A DNA stretch of 64,000 nt from Streptococcus sanguinis (GCF_026781265.1 NZ_JAKUVC010000015.1:1-64000); one strand, 5' to 3'; shown: positions 36,250 through 46,415, counted from the stretch's first letter. The notes: generated by a model from the sequence alone, not told the origin. Numbers and translations are program-made.

Positions 36250-37071
36250 ATGAAGAAAAATATTGTTCTTTTCATTTTTCTCCTTCTGAGCGCGATTGGC
36301 TTAGAATACGAGACACAAGCCTATACTACTGGCAGTATGTCAGGTACTTCCTATGGGATTGTCGGACTGTCAGCCCTCTTGGCTCTGCTCTATATCGTCC
36401 CTGCCCTGCTCTTGATTCGTCAACTGGGAAAAAAATGGCAGACGCCTGCACTTAGTCTTGGTGTAGCTCTGCTAGGTGGCCTTTTCATTTCTGGCTGGAC
36501 CTCTGGCTTGGCTAATACCTATATCCACGAATGGGTCAGCACCAGCTTCCCCAATACTCTGCTCAGTGACCTAGAAAATGCCATCGCAGCTCCGCTGGTT
36601 GAAGAACCCCTCAAGCTGTTGGCAGTTGCCTTCGCTGTCTATCTAGTCCCAGTCAAAAAACTCAAATCCTTCTTGATGCTGGGGATTACGGCTGGCATGG
36701 GCTTTCAGATTAGCGAGGACTTCTCTTACATCCTCTCTGACCTGCCCGAAGGCTTCTCCTTCACCATCTCTGGTATCCTAGGACGTATCACTGGCGGCAT
36801 TGCCTCTCACTGGCTCTACACCGCCCTGACCACTCTCGGTCTAGCTCTCATGCTACGCTATGCCAAAACTCAGAAAAATTACTTCCGAGTGGGGCTCTTC
36901 TACTTCCTAGCAGCCTTCGTTCTCCACTTCTTCTGGAACTCACCGCTGACTGCTATCGAAACAGATATCCCAATCATCGTACCAGCTATGACTGCTCTGG
37001 CTGTCTTTATCTTTTACCAAGCCTACCGAACAGCCCATAAAATTGATCAGGAAGAATTGGGAGGGGAGTAA
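36250..37071 (+). CDS. PrsW-like intramembrane metalloprotease
   Basis: 273-residue membrane protein with about eight helices. Key motifs in order are APLVEEPLKLLAVA (catalytic EExxK), GFQISEDFSYI, and VLHFFWNS (His-xx-Trp), matching the PrsW family of site-1 type proteases in Firmicutes. The substrate is unknown; in Bacillus PrsW cleaves the anti-sigma RsiW, but no anti-sigma gene is nearby. Transcribed alone from an extended -10 promoter (TGTTATACT at about 36208) and ended by its own terminator. Confidence 0.8.
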   Translation: MKKNIVLFIFLLLSAIGLEYETQAYTTGSMSGTSYGIVGLSALLALLYIVPALLLIRQLGKKWQTPALSLGVALLGGLFISGWTSGLANTYIHEWVSTSFPNTLLSDLENAIAAPLVEEPLKLLAVAFAVYLVPVKKLKSFLMLGITAGMGFQISEDFSYILSDLPEGFSFTISGILGRITGGIASHWLYTALTTLGLALMLRYAKTQKNYFRVGLFYFLAAFVLHFFWNSPLTAIETDIPIIVPAMTALAVFIFYQAYRTAHKIDQEELGGE

Positions 37072-37078
37072 TAATAAT

Positions 37079-37112
37079 AAAAAAACAACCGTCAGGGTTG
37101 TTTTTTGGTATT
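37079..37112 (+). terminator. Terminator of the PrsW-like gene
   Basis: AAAAAACAACC / GGTTGTTTTTT stem with a five-base loop, eight bases after the stop codon. Confidence 0.85.
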
Positions 37113-37389
37113 ACAGGAATATGTTTTCTTAATATTCTACATTTAAGATATACCAATTAATTGCAAAAATCGTAATGACCTATTTTTAGAAGTATCCACA
37201 TAAGTCCCTTGTCATACTCTAACATTCATTTCGCAAAGTCTCTCTAATCCTCTCCCCACCGGCATTTCTATCCTATTTTCCCTATGCTCTTTCCTTAAAG
37301 AAATGTTAACATTTCCTTAAAACTAACTTATATTAGGAATCTTTAAGCCGCAGTCTGTATACTTTCTAAAAATCATCTAAGAAAGAGGT
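37113..37389. promoter_or_regulatory. Intergenic regulatory region with a 16-base palindrome
   Basis: GAAATGTTAACATTTC at 37300-37315 is a perfect palindrome. It is flanked on both sides by CCTTAAA in direct orientation (37293 and 37315 onward). Further down are CTAACTTATATTAG and a TATACT -10 at about 37357-37362. This looks like an operator-promoter array for the glycosyltransferase operon. No known regulator consensus is recognised. The rest of the region has no gene. Confidence 0.5.
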
Positions 37390-37395
37390 ATGGAT

Positions 37396-38439
37396 ATGGA
37401 TTATCTAGTGATTCCGGCCTATGAGCCTGATTATAATCTTATTAAGCTGATAAAAAAAATTCACCAGAAAAGTGATTTTCATATCATTGTTATCGATGAC
37501 GGCAGCTCTTCCAAATGCCAGATAGTCTTTGAGCAGGCAGAGCAGTACGCGACCGTGCTCCGTCATCAGATCAATCAAGGCAAGGGGAAAGCGCTGAAAA
37601 CTGCTTTTACCTTTATCCAAGCACTGAAGATATACGGAACGGTGGTAACAGCAGATGCGGACGGCCAGCACAAGGTCTGGGATATTTTCCGCGTAGCGAG
37701 AAAGGCTTCTGAAAATCCCAATCGGCTGATTCTGGGAGCACGCGCCTTTACTGGCAAAGTGCCTCTGCGCAGCCGCTTCGGCAATAGTCTGACTCGGGCT
37801 CTTTTCAAGCTTCAGACTGGGGTGGATGTTTCCGATACTCAGACAGGCTTACGAGCCTTTACGACCAACATGATTCCATTTATGCTAAAGATAGAGGGGC
37901 AGCGCTATGAGTATGAAATGAACATGCTCCTAGAAGCCAGCAAGGAATATCCCATTTTGGAAGTGCCTATTGAGACGGTCTATATCAATGACAATCAAGG
38001 CTCGCACTTCCGACCAATTCGGGATGGACTCATGATTTATAAAAATATTTTCAAATTTGCCCTGACTTCTCTCAGCAGCTTCGTCGTGGACTACATTGTT
38101 TACGCACTGGCTCTCTTGTTTTTAGCCGCTGTGCCAACCAGCCTGAGAATACTTCTAGCTAACGGGATTGCCCGCGTGACCAGCTCAATCTTTAACTATT
38201 CGACCAATAAAAGGCTGGTCTTTAAGAACGACGACAGTATACTCAAGACAGGAACTGGCTATTTCAGCCTAGCTGTAGTGCTCTTTATCCTAGACACACT
38301 GCTGATTCGCCTCTTCTATGCTGTCTTTGGTCTTAATCTTCTGATTGTCAAAATCATCGTCGGCATCTTGCTCTTTACCGTCTCCTGGATGGTGCAAAAG
38401 AGATTTATTTTTAAGGAAAGGACTCACACCGCATCATGA
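37396..38439 (+). CDS. GT2 glycosyltransferase fused to a GtrA membrane domain
   Basis: 347-residue protein. Residues 1-210 are a DPM1-like family 2 glycosyltransferase: VIPAYEPDYNL, IIVIDDGSSS, QINQGKGKALKTAF and the metal-binding DADGQHK. Residues about 215-345 form a GtrA domain of four membrane helices (FALTSLSSFVVDYIVYALALLFL). Such proteins make and pass polyprenyl-phosphate sugars for cell-surface glycan decoration. The start at 37396 gives RBS AGAGG a seven-base spacing; the ATG at 37390 is too close. It overlaps the next gene by 4 bases (ATGA). Confidence 0.87.
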   Translation: MDYLVIPAYEPDYNLIKLIKKIHQKSDFHIIVIDDGSSSKCQIVFEQAEQYATVLRHQINQGKGKALKTAFTFIQALKIYGTVVTADADGQHKVWDIFRVARKASENPNRLILGARAFTGKVPLRSRFGNSLTRALFKLQTGVDVSDTQTGLRAFTTNMIPFMLKIEGQRYEYEMNMLLEASKEYPILEVPIETVYINDNQGSHFRPIRDGLMIYKNIFKFALTSLSSFVVDYIVYALALLFLAAVPTSLRILLANGIARVTSSIFNYSTNKRLVFKNDDSILKTGTGYFSLAVVLFILDTLLIRLFYAVFGLNLLIVKIIVGILLFTVSWMVQKRFIFKERTHTAS

Positions 38440-39347
38440 AATTTTTAAAGAAACGCTATGTCTACGCCTCCATTTTCGGGCTGCTTCTGATAGCTTCTTT
38501 CAGCTACTCCATGCTGAAAACCTTTGTCATCGCAGAGACCATTTCCACGGTTTCAAGTACGAGTTCATCGTCCAATGCCGAGGCTGCCAGCAAGGCTGCC
38601 GAAACAGCGACTGTGACGGATACCAGCTATTCAGACGACAACATCTCGGTTACGCTAACTGAAAAGACCGTCAGCAACACCCAAGTCTACATCGCTGATG
38701 TGACCGTCAGCTCATCAGAATATCTAAAAACGGCCTTTGCCCAAAATACCTACGGAAACAATGTCACCGCCAAGACCTCGGAAACGGCCGCCAACAACAA
38801 TGCTATCCTAGCGATTAACGGCGACTACTACGGGGCCAATACGACTGGCTATGTCATCCGCAATGGCGTCGTCTACCGCAATACCGTCCGAGAAGACTCC
38901 AGCAATGGTGATTTGGCTATTTACAAAGACGGCTCCTTCAAGATTATCTATGAAGATCAAGTCTCTGCCGATCAACTGGTCAAAGACGGTGTGGTCAATC
39001 TCCTGGCCTTCGGCCCATCTCTTGTAGAAAATGGCGAAATTGCCGTTGATACCAACTCCGAAGTCGGCCAGTCCATGTCTTCCAATCCTCGGACAGCTAT
39101 CGGTATCATTGATGAAAACCACTACATCATCATCGTTTCAGACGGACGAACCTCAGAAAGTGAGGGACTTTCCCTCTACCAGATGGCAGAAATCATGAAA
39201 TCTTACGGTGTCAAGACTGCCTATAACCTTGACGGTGGCGGCTCCTCTACACTTTACTTTAACGGTCAGGTCATTAACAAACCTACAACCAACGGAAATA
39301 CTATCTCAGAAAGGTCGGTGAGTGATATTGTCTACATCGGTTACTAA
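38436..39347 (+). CDS. Phosphodiester glycosidase (NAGPA) family exported protein
   Basis: 303-residue protein with an N-terminal signal anchor (about residues 7-30) and a Ser/Ala-rich spacer, then a NAGPA domain. Family motifs are AINGDYYG near residue 127, NPRTAIGIIDENHYIIIVSDGR (in parts), and NLDGGGSSTLYFNG. The family removes sugar phosphodiester caps, and many bacterial members are labelled exopolysaccharide biosynthesis proteins. It is coupled to the glycosyltransferase by ATGA overlap, suggesting joint processing of a surface glycan. Confidence 0.82.
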   Translation: MKFLKKRYVYASIFGLLLIASFSYSMLKTFVIAETISTVSSTSSSSNAEAASKAAETATVTDTSYSDDNISVTLTEKTVSNTQVYIADVTVSSSEYLKTAFAQNTYGNNVTAKTSETAANNNAILAINGDYYGANTTGYVIRNGVVYRNTVREDSSNGDLAIYKDGSFKIIYEDQVSADQLVKDGVVNLLAFGPSLVENGEIAVDTNSEVGQSMSSNPRTAIGIIDENHYIIIVSDGRTSESEGLSLYQMAEIMKSYGVKTAYNLDGGGSSTLYFNGQVINKPTTNGNTISERSVSDIVYIGY

Positions 39348-39732
39348 TCCCAGCAAAAGACGTTTTAGAAAAACAGCCCTTATCTACGTACTATTAACTA
39401 TTTTCTTCTTTGCTTTTAGCAGAATCTATGAATCCTTCAGTTTCGGCGAAACATCTAGCCACATGCACTATCTCTTTGTCATTCCTCTAGCGGGCGCCAT
39501 CCTACTCCTGCTCTTCATGAAGGTCATCCCTAATCTCTCTCGGCTCAGCCTCAACCTCTGGAACTCAGCTGTAGCCATCATGACAGTCGGCATGCTCTTC
39601 CGTGGTATCGTCAATCTGTCTGGCCGCTCTACGACGCTGGATATGCCCTACTGGTATGTGGGAGCAGCATTTGTGGCTCTGGCACAACTCTCCCTGGTCT
39701 TTACTCGAAGTGTATGGACAAAAAAGACTTAA
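39322..39732 (+). CDS. Small membrane protein, third gene of the glycosyltransferase operon
   Basis: 136-residue protein with a basic N-terminus (NPSKRRFRK) and four predicted membrane helices. No family recognised. It overlaps the phosphodiester glycosidase by 26 bases. The start GTG at 39322 has AGAAAGG seven bases upstream; TTG at 39328 is the alternative. Its place in the operon suggests a role in surface glycan assembly, but this is inference only. Confidence 0.65.
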   Translation: MILSTSVTNPSKRRFRKTALIYVLLTIFFFAFSRIYESFSFGETSSHMHYLFVIPLAGAILLLLFMKVIPNLSRLSLNLWNSAVAIMTVGMLFRGIVNLSGRSTTLDMPYWYVGAAFVALAQLSLVFTRSVWTKKT

Positions 39733-39753
39733 ATACCAATAAAAATATTTACA

Positions 39754-39792
39754 AAAAACTAGTTCCAGAAATAATTCTGAAGCTAGTTTTTT
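39754..39792. terminator. Bidirectional terminator
   Basis: AAAAACTAG TTCCAGAA / TTCTGAAG CTAGTTTTTT stem around a short loop, with A-run and T-run on the two sides, between convergent genes. Confidence 0.85.
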
Positions 39793-39831
39793 CTGCTTAG
39801 TGCTACTATTTTTATAAATTTCTACCTTTCC

Positions 39832-40709
<878 letters not shown>

Positions 40710-40798
40710 CTAACCATATTATACTCCCAACCTTGCCACTTGAAAATTACTTCTTTTGTATGATAGTATACAGATAGCGAATACTCATGGAGGTGGAT

Positions 40799-41653
40799 AT
40801 GAACCGACAGTTACTAAAGCAACTCATCGCATTTGAACAATACGGAACCCTAGCAGAAGTTGCCGAACATCTCTTAATCATTCAACCGACCGTTACTCGA
40901 GGAATGCGAAAGTTAGAAGAAGAGTTAGAAGTTGTCCTTTTTGACCGCAAACCAAATAAAATTGAGCTGACTGAAACTGGACTCTTAGCAGTCCAAGAGG
41001 CAAAAAAGCTGCTGCAAGCCGAGGACGACTTTGTCCAAAAAATTCAGCAATTTAACTCCAAAAACTCCATGCTGAAAATTGCCGCTACTGAACCCGGCCC
41101 TCGCTTGTTTCTTCAACGCTTTTCCGAGGAAATATTTGATATTTCCCCAGACAATATTTCCATTTCCTCTATAGAGCATGGACTAGAGCAATTGGAATTT
41201 GATGCCATCATCTCCAATCAAGAAATCCATAGCCAAACACTGGAATCTCTCTATTTAGGAAGAGAAAAACTGGCCTTTCTAGTTGATACTCTTACTATTT
41301 CTTCTGATAAGAAGAGCAGCACTTTCGCTGAGATGGATGGAGTGAGCTTCATTCTCCTTGAAAATATCGGTATTTGGAGTGATATTATCCAGAAAAAAAT
41401 GCCCCACTCAAAATTTCTCTATCAGCGTGATCGAGAAGCTTTTCATGAAATTCTTGACCATACCAACTTTCCGCATTTTGGAACCAACCTCAGTATTGAT
41501 GTTAAAACTCTAGCTACCCAGCGCCGGCAGCTTTTGCCGATTAAGGACCCAGAAGCAAACTTGGATTTCTATATTGTGTACCGTATCGAAGAAAGGGACA
41601 AGATTATTTCTCTAGCAAAGAAGCTCAAAAACCAGTGGCCAAAATTTTTTTAA
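40799..41653 (+). CDS. LysR family transcriptional regulator
   Basis: 284-residue LysR-type regulator. The N-terminal winged helix reads LLKQLIAFEQYGTLAEVAEHLLIIQPTVTRGMRKLEEELEVVLFDRKPNKIELTETG (in parts), and the effector domain follows from about residue 90. The start at 40799 follows GGAGGTGG; an ATG four codons earlier lies before it. Divergent from the aldo/keto reductase, the usual LysR arrangement, so that gene is the likely target. Confidence 0.88.
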   Translation: MNRQLLKQLIAFEQYGTLAEVAEHLLIIQPTVTRGMRKLEEELEVVLFDRKPNKIELTETGLLAVQEAKKLLQAEDDFVQKIQQFNSKNSMLKIAATEPGPRLFLQRFSEEIFDISPDNISISSIEHGLEQLEFDAIISNQEIHSQTLESLYLGREKLAFLVDTLTISSDKKSSTFAEMDGVSFILLENIGIWSDIIQKKMPHSKFLYQRDREAFHEILDHTNFPHFGTNLSIDVKTLATQRRQLLPIKDPEANLDFYIVYRIEERDKIISLAKKLKNQWPKFF

Positions 41654-41664
41654 ACAATAGCTAC

Positions 41665-41697
41665 AAAAAAGGAAAACACTATAATTTTCCTTTTTTT
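41665..41697. terminator. Bidirectional terminator
   Basis: AAAAAAGGAAAA / TTTTCCTTTTTTT with an eight-base loop between the convergent LysR and histidine phosphatase genes. Confidence 0.88.
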
Positions 41698-41742
41698 AAT
41701 CTAAAATCAATTGTCTATAGATGCCAAGAATATGCTCTTTCT

Positions 41743-42345
41743 TCATTCACACTCATACACATCACCCGTCAGCGGGTCAATCACTTCCGCCAGCTTAAAA
41801 TATCCCTGCTCATAATGGTAATGACAGATGGCACAATTACCAAAGCGCACCTTGGGATCCAGAGCTTGGGCCGCAATCTTGAGATAGAAGGCCCACATGG
41901 CACCACCGTGGCTGACGGCCAAGACTGGCTCTGCATCCGCCTGCTCCATGACCTCAGTCAGAGTAACCAGCACGCGCTCACCGACCTGGTCCACACCTTC
42001 TCCACCATAGGGTACAAAGAGGTCTTCAAAGGACGTAGCTCCGGGTCGAAACTTCGGCTGCAGGTGTTCGGGCTGGGCCTCAAAAAGACCAAAGTTCCAT
42101 TCTTTAATACCCTTAAGACGAGTATAGTCGGTTCGACCAGAGACAAGTTCCAGCGTATCAGAAGCCCGCTCCTGAGTGGACGAGTAGAGATGCCCAAAAC
42201 GAATGCCCCGCTCTTGCAAATAAGCTCCTGCTTGCCGGGCTTGATCCTGCCCCAGTTCAGTCAAAGGAGAGTCGCAAGCTCCCTGCACCAAGCCCTCTTG
42301 GTTGAAAAAGGTCTGGCCATGCCGCATCAAGTATAAATCTTTCAT
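41743..42345 (-). CDS. Histidine phosphatase family protein (second of a tandem pair)
   Basis: 200-residue phosphoglycerate-mutase-like phosphatase. Catalytic LYLMRHGQTFFN at the N-terminus and VLAVSHGGAMWAF (second His) near residue 150. The insertion KGIKEWNFGLFEAQPEHLQP is shared with its neighbour. Adjacent to and apparently paralogous with the next gene; the two stop/start codons are directly joined (42345/42346). No substrate can be named; such GpmB-like enzymes are often phosphosugar phosphatases. Confidence 0.85.
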   Translation of the reverse strand: MKDLYLMRHGQTFFNQEGLVQGACDSPLTELGQDQARQAGAYLQERGIRFGHLYSSTQERASDTLELVSGRTDYTRLKGIKEWNFGLFEAQPEHLQPKFRPGATSFEDLFVPYGGEGVDQVGERVLVTLTEVMEQADAEPVLAVSHGGAMWAFYLKIAAQALDPKVRFGNCAICHYHYEQGYFKLAEVIDPLTGDVYECE

Positions 42346-42942
42346 TTATTTTTCCTTCCAGCTGCTAAAATCGTGGCCAATGATCTCTTCTAGGTAAAAT
42401 TTGTCCTGTTCAAAAGTAAACTTCAAAATACCGCAATTGGTCATGTGACCTAGACTTTCCAGACGCCAATTTTTCTGCCAAGCTCTGGCAAAATTGGCCA
42501 TAGCTGCGCCATGAGAGACCATGAGCACGGACTGGCCATCTGTCTCTTGCATGAGCTTGAGAACGGTCGCAGCCATGCGCTCCCTGACCTGATCTTGTGA
42601 TTCACCACCATAGGTCACAAAGAAATCTCCATAGGGCAGGGGCGGATTAAGATCCTCGCTTTCCCCTTCAAAGGTCCCGAAGTTCCACTCCTTGATTCCC
42701 TTGATACGCTTATAGGGAAGCTTCCCGTCCGTTACCAATTCGAAGGTATCACAGGCCCGCTCTTGAGTAGAGCTATAAGCATCGTCAAATGTAATATCGG
42801 CATCCTTAAAATATTGCCCTGCCACCTTGGCCTGATAAATACCAAAATCGGTCAAAGGAGCATCACACCAGCCCTGCACCTTGTGGCGCAGGTTGAAAAG
42901 CGTTTGGCCATGCCGCATCAGATAAAGAGTTTTTGCCATCAT
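42346..42942 (-). CDS. Histidine phosphatase family protein (first of a tandem pair)
   Basis: 198-residue histidine phosphatase with TLYLMRHGQTLFN (phospho-His site) and VLMVSHGAAMANF. Similar throughout to the preceding entry (AYSSTQERACDTFELVTDGKLPY versus LYSSTQERASDTLELVSGRTDYT), so a tandem duplication is likely. Lies 11 bases after the Cof phosphatase gene and is likely cotranscribed with it. Confidence 0.85.
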   Translation of the reverse strand: MMAKTLYLMRHGQTLFNLRHKVQGWCDAPLTDFGIYQAKVAGQYFKDADITFDDAYSSTQERACDTFELVTDGKLPYKRIKGIKEWNFGTFEGESEDLNPPLPYGDFFVTYGGESQDQVRERMAATVLKLMQETDGQSVLMVSHGAAMANFARAWQKNWRLESLGHMTNCGILKFTFEQDKFYLEEIIGHDFSSWKEK

Positions 42943-42953
42943 TCACATCTCCT

Positions 42954-43796
42954 TTAGATGAGTTCTAACTTTTCAAAGGCCTTGTAGAGACCGTCTTGTC
43001 TGACCGATTCTGTCACCAGATCAGCCATGGCCTTGATTTCCGCTCCGCCATTTCCCATAGCGACCCCGACCTGACAATAGTCCAGCATAGGAATATCAAC
43101 CTTGGCATCACCGAAAGCCAGAGTATCCGCCTTATCAGCATGAAGGTGCTTCAGAAGAACCTCAATAGCATGCGCCTTGGTAATATCTTTGACGCCCAAA
43201 TCACCAAAGAGAGCGTGCTCGCCCTTTCCTCCCCAAGTGCCCGCCTGGAGTTCAGGAAAAGCTGCCTTAGAGTCCAGATGGTCTTGGTAGCTCTTGAAGA
43301 TAAAGCTGACTTTATTCAGGTCGTCTCGGTAGAGCTCCCCACCATAAACCAGGCCGTGAAGGGCTTCTTCTGCCTCCATATTTACGACTTCTTCTGGCTT
43401 GGCACCTTTTCCAAGTACATAGGTCCGAAGCACTGGTCGCGCTGCTTCGCGGAAGCCCCTGCTTGCAAAGAGACCGTTATTACTCTCTAGGTAAAACTCT
43501 AGCCCCCGCTCCTGAAGCCAGTCGACTAGCCTTTTAGCGACAGCTCGCGGAATCAGCTGGTGCAGAACAACCTGCCCCTCATGCTCCACATAGGAGCCGT
43601 TGCCACCAATCATGCCATCAAAGCCAATATCCCAGATTTCCGGCGGCATCTCAGCCTTGCTGCGACCTGTGCAGACATATACCAGATGGCCCTTTTCCCG
43701 TGCCTTGCGAATGGCAACCACCGCAGACTCCGGTATATGATTATCATAGTCGATGAGGGTCCCATCCACATCCAGAAAGATGATTTTTCTCGTCAT
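42954..43796 (-). CDS. Cof-type HAD-IIB phosphatase
   Basis: 280-residue HAD phosphatase. Motif I IIFLDVDGTLIDYD, motif II YVCTGRS, motif III Lys within VKDITKAHAIEVLLKHL, motif IV LAFGDAKVDIPML. First of a three-gene phosphatase cluster on the minus strand. Substrate unknown. A direct repeat AATGCTTTCTT (about 43836 and 43868) lies in the upstream region. Confidence 0.87.
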   Translation of the reverse strand: MTRKIIFLDVDGTLIDYDNHIPESAVVAIRKAREKGHLVYVCTGRSKAEMPPEIWDIGFDGMIGGNGSYVEHEGQVVLHQLIPRAVAKRLVDWLQERGLEFYLESNNGLFASRGFREAARPVLRTYVLGKGAKPEEVVNMEAEEALHGLVYGGELYRDDLNKVSFIFKSYQDHLDSKAAFPELQAGTWGGKGEHALFGDLGVKDITKAHAIEVLLKHLHADKADTLAFGDAKVDIPMLDYCQVGVAMGNGGAEIKAMADLVTESVRQDGLYKAFEKLELI

Positions 43797-44069
43797 AAGG
43801 CTCTCTCTTTCTCATGATCTTCCTCGCATTTGCTGAATGCTTTCTTATAATAATCCAAGCTGGCAAATGCTTTCTTCATGTTTACAAATTCTCTCATTCT
43901 GAACCAGCTTCATTTTATAAAAGCTTCACTTGATTATATACCTTTTTGAAAGCCTTTTCCTATAGAATTATCAGAGATAATGGTACTATCCTTTTTTTCT
44001 CAGAAAAAAAGCAAGAAGTACAGCTTTTAATCAGCTTGTTCCTTCTGCTCTTTTTATTCCCCATCTTAT

Positions 44070-46307
44070 CTACTCATCTTCTGCTTCAAAAAGCCAGAGT
44101 TTGGAATCAAAGTCATAGCTTGGCTTTTGCTCAGAATCCTCCAGAAGCTGACCGCTGGAAGCATCCGTGGTGACTAGCCCAACTCGCATAAGCTCAGCCC
44201 CAGTATAGGCACGCCCCTCTAGTCGATAGACCTTATCCACAGCCAGCCCTTTCAGTTGCAAGCGCTGATGAGAGCGATTGACTTGATTGAGGACCTTGAA
44301 AGTGCCTAAAAGTGCAGTGTTCTGATCCTGACTGACAACCATCCAAGCTGTCTGCCCATCTCCCTTAAATGGCGACTGCAGTCGATAAAAAGTTCCATTA
44401 TGAATCAGCTCTCGATGGCGCTTGTAAAAAGCTATCTGTTCCCTGACTTCAGTCAATTCTTCTGGACTTAGCTGATTAAGATCCAGCTCATAGCCAAAAG
44501 AACCGAAAAAGGCGACATTGCCCCGCGTCTTCAACGGAGTCAGACGGTTGGTCTGGTGATTGGGCACGATGGAGACATGAGCTCCCATGGACGAAAGCGG
44601 ATAGAGAAGACTGGTCCCGTACTGGATTTTCAAGCGCTCAATAGCATCCGAGTCATCGCTGGTCCAAGCTTGAGGAGCATAGTAGAGCATACCTGGATCA
44701 AAGCGGCCTCCACCTGAAGAGCAGGACTCAAATAACAAGCTTGGATAGCGACTGATTAAACGCTCATACAAGTCATAAACCCCCAAGACATAGCGGTGAA
44801 AAATCTCTCCTTGCTGATCGGCTGGCCAGGCAGCCGAGAAGACATCTGTCAGAGGGCGATTCATATCCCATTTGATATAATCCAGCTGCGCTTCCTCGAT
44901 AATCGCTGACAGACGCTCAAAAATCTCATCCACTACTTCCGGCCGAGAATAGTCCAAAACAAACTGATTCCGACCATGGTGGGGCTGTCTATCTGGCACT
45001 GCAAGCAACCAGTCAGGATGAGTTCGGTAGAGTTGGCTATCCTTATTGACCATTTCCGGCTCAAACCAAAGACCAAACTTCATGCCCAAACCATGAATAC
45101 GACCTGCTAGCGAGTCCAGCCCCTGCGGCAGCCTTTCTGGATTGACAAACCAATCCCCAAGCCCAGTGCGATCGTTAGTCCGCTGGCCAAACCAGCCGTC
45201 ATCTAGCACAAAGAACTCTACTCCTACTTCCTGAGCCTTTTCAGCAAGCTCCAACAGCTGATTCTCACTAAAGTCAAAATAGGTAGCTTCCCAGTTATTG
45301 ATGAGAACAGGACGCACTCGCTCGCGCCAGTAGCCCCTAGCTAGACGTCGACGAAATAGCTGATGAAAGACTTGACTCATGCCATTGAGGCCCCCCTCAG
45401 AATAAACCAACAGAGCTTCTGGACTGGTAAAGGACTGGCCCGCGGCCAGCTTCCACTCAAAACCGAAAGGATTGATGCCTAGCTGCAACCGGGTCACATC
45501 ATAGGTGTCTACCTCAGCCTGAATGAGAAAATTGCCCGAGTACACCAAGGCCGCTCCTAGCACTGGACCTGAAAACTCAGTCGTTTTCGAGCGCTTAAGA
45601 GCTACAAAAGGATTGTGATGAGGACTGGAAATGCCGCGGGTTGACTCAATGGACTGAATCCCCTGCTGAAGCGGGCGCTCCTTGATATGGCGTTCCCGAG
45701 CCCATGCTCCTGATAGCTGCAGCCAGTCATAATTAGCATCTGGCAGATCCAGCGACAGACTAGCTAGGGATTCCAAATAGCAAGTTTCCCCGCCTTGATT
45801 AATCATTTTGCTGGAGCGAGCGATAACCGGCCAATCAGCAAAAATCGTATAAAACAGCTGAACTTCTACTTCTGTCAACGCATCTCGCAGGGTCAAGATA
45901 AGCGTCTTAGCCTCCGTTTGAGCCTCTATATAAGTAGCGGGCAGCCCCTCTAAAGCTGGCTTACCATCTACCATCTGATGACTGACATAGACAAAATCAG
46001 TAATCCGCGAGCCATTTTCCTGTCGCAGACAGATAGCGGGATGACGAAAATCTGTCGTGCCGTATTCTGGAAATTCCTGCCGCACATGCTCCAAAGAATA
46101 GCGCAAATCCCTTTCTTTCCGATAGGTCGTCATGGGCCGATGCTGCAGCTCCATCAAATAAGAATAATCCCGCTCCGGTACCGCCACGCCGTAGTAAAGC
46201 TGCAAGAGTTTACCATCCTCCGAAACCCGAAAAATATAAGAAACCTCGCCATTAGTCAGATGAAATTGCCTGCACTCTTCCTTAAACAAAATACTCACCT
46301 TATTCAT
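44070..46307 (-). CDS. aga: Alpha-galactosidase, GH36
   Basis: 745-residue cytoplasmic alpha-galactosidase releasing galactose from melibiose/raffinose-type sugars. The nucleophile Asp481 is in YIKWDMNRPLTD; the acid/base Asp lies in QAWTSDDSDAIERL at residues 551-552; the family segments ESCSSGGGRFDPGMLYYAPQ and VLDDGWFG are present. Normal GH36 length. It is preceded on the same strand by an AraC regulator, as in msm/raf loci, but no sugar transporter genes follow. Confidence 0.93.
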   Translation of the reverse strand: MNKVSILFKEECRQFHLTNGEVSYIFRVSEDGKLLQLYYGVAVPERDYSYLMELQHRPMTTYRKERDLRYSLEHVRQEFPEYGTTDFRHPAICLRQENGSRITDFVYVSHQMVDGKPALEGLPATYIEAQTEAKTLILTLRDALTEVEVQLFYTIFADWPVIARSSKMINQGGETCYLESLASLSLDLPDANYDWLQLSGAWARERHIKERPLQQGIQSIESTRGISSPHHNPFVALKRSKTTEFSGPVLGAALVYSGNFLIQAEVDTYDVTRLQLGINPFGFEWKLAAGQSFTSPEALLVYSEGGLNGMSQVFHQLFRRRLARGYWRERVRPVLINNWEATYFDFSENQLLELAEKAQEVGVEFFVLDDGWFGQRTNDRTGLGDWFVNPERLPQGLDSLAGRIHGLGMKFGLWFEPEMVNKDSQLYRTHPDWLLAVPDRQPHHGRNQFVLDYSRPEVVDEIFERLSAIIEEAQLDYIKWDMNRPLTDVFSAAWPADQQGEIFHRYVLGVYDLYERLISRYPSLLFESCSSGGGRFDPGMLYYAPQAWTSDDSDAIERLKIQYGTSLLYPLSSMGAHVSIVPNHQTNRLTPLKTRGNVAFFGSFGYELDLNQLSPEELTEVREQIAFYKRHRELIHNGTFYRLQSPFKGDGQTAWMVVSQDQNTALLGTFKVLNQVNRSHQRLQLKGLAVDKVYRLEGRAYTGAELMRVGLVTTDASSGQLLEDSEQKPSYDFDSKLWLFEAEDE

Positions 46308-46356
46308 GACCTTCTCCTTTCACATTCTGCAATCACGCTTCTCCTTTCATTATAAA

Positions 46357-46386
46357 AAAGGCTCCCCTTTTTAGTAAGCCTTTCTT
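46357..46386 (-). terminator. Terminator after the AraC regulator, overlapping the aga promoter
   Basis: Minus-strand AAAGGCT / AGCCTTTTTT with a 14-base loop. TATAAT directly follows the T-run, and TTACTA lies 17 bases upstream of it, so the aga promoter overlaps this terminator. Confidence 0.7.
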
Positions 46387-46415
46387 TCTAGTATTATTTA
46401 TCCAAATGTGACTTT

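Noticed and set aside
41635-42336. 233-codon plus-strand ORF
   Set aside because: Antisense to a clear histidine phosphatase gene; no protein family features.
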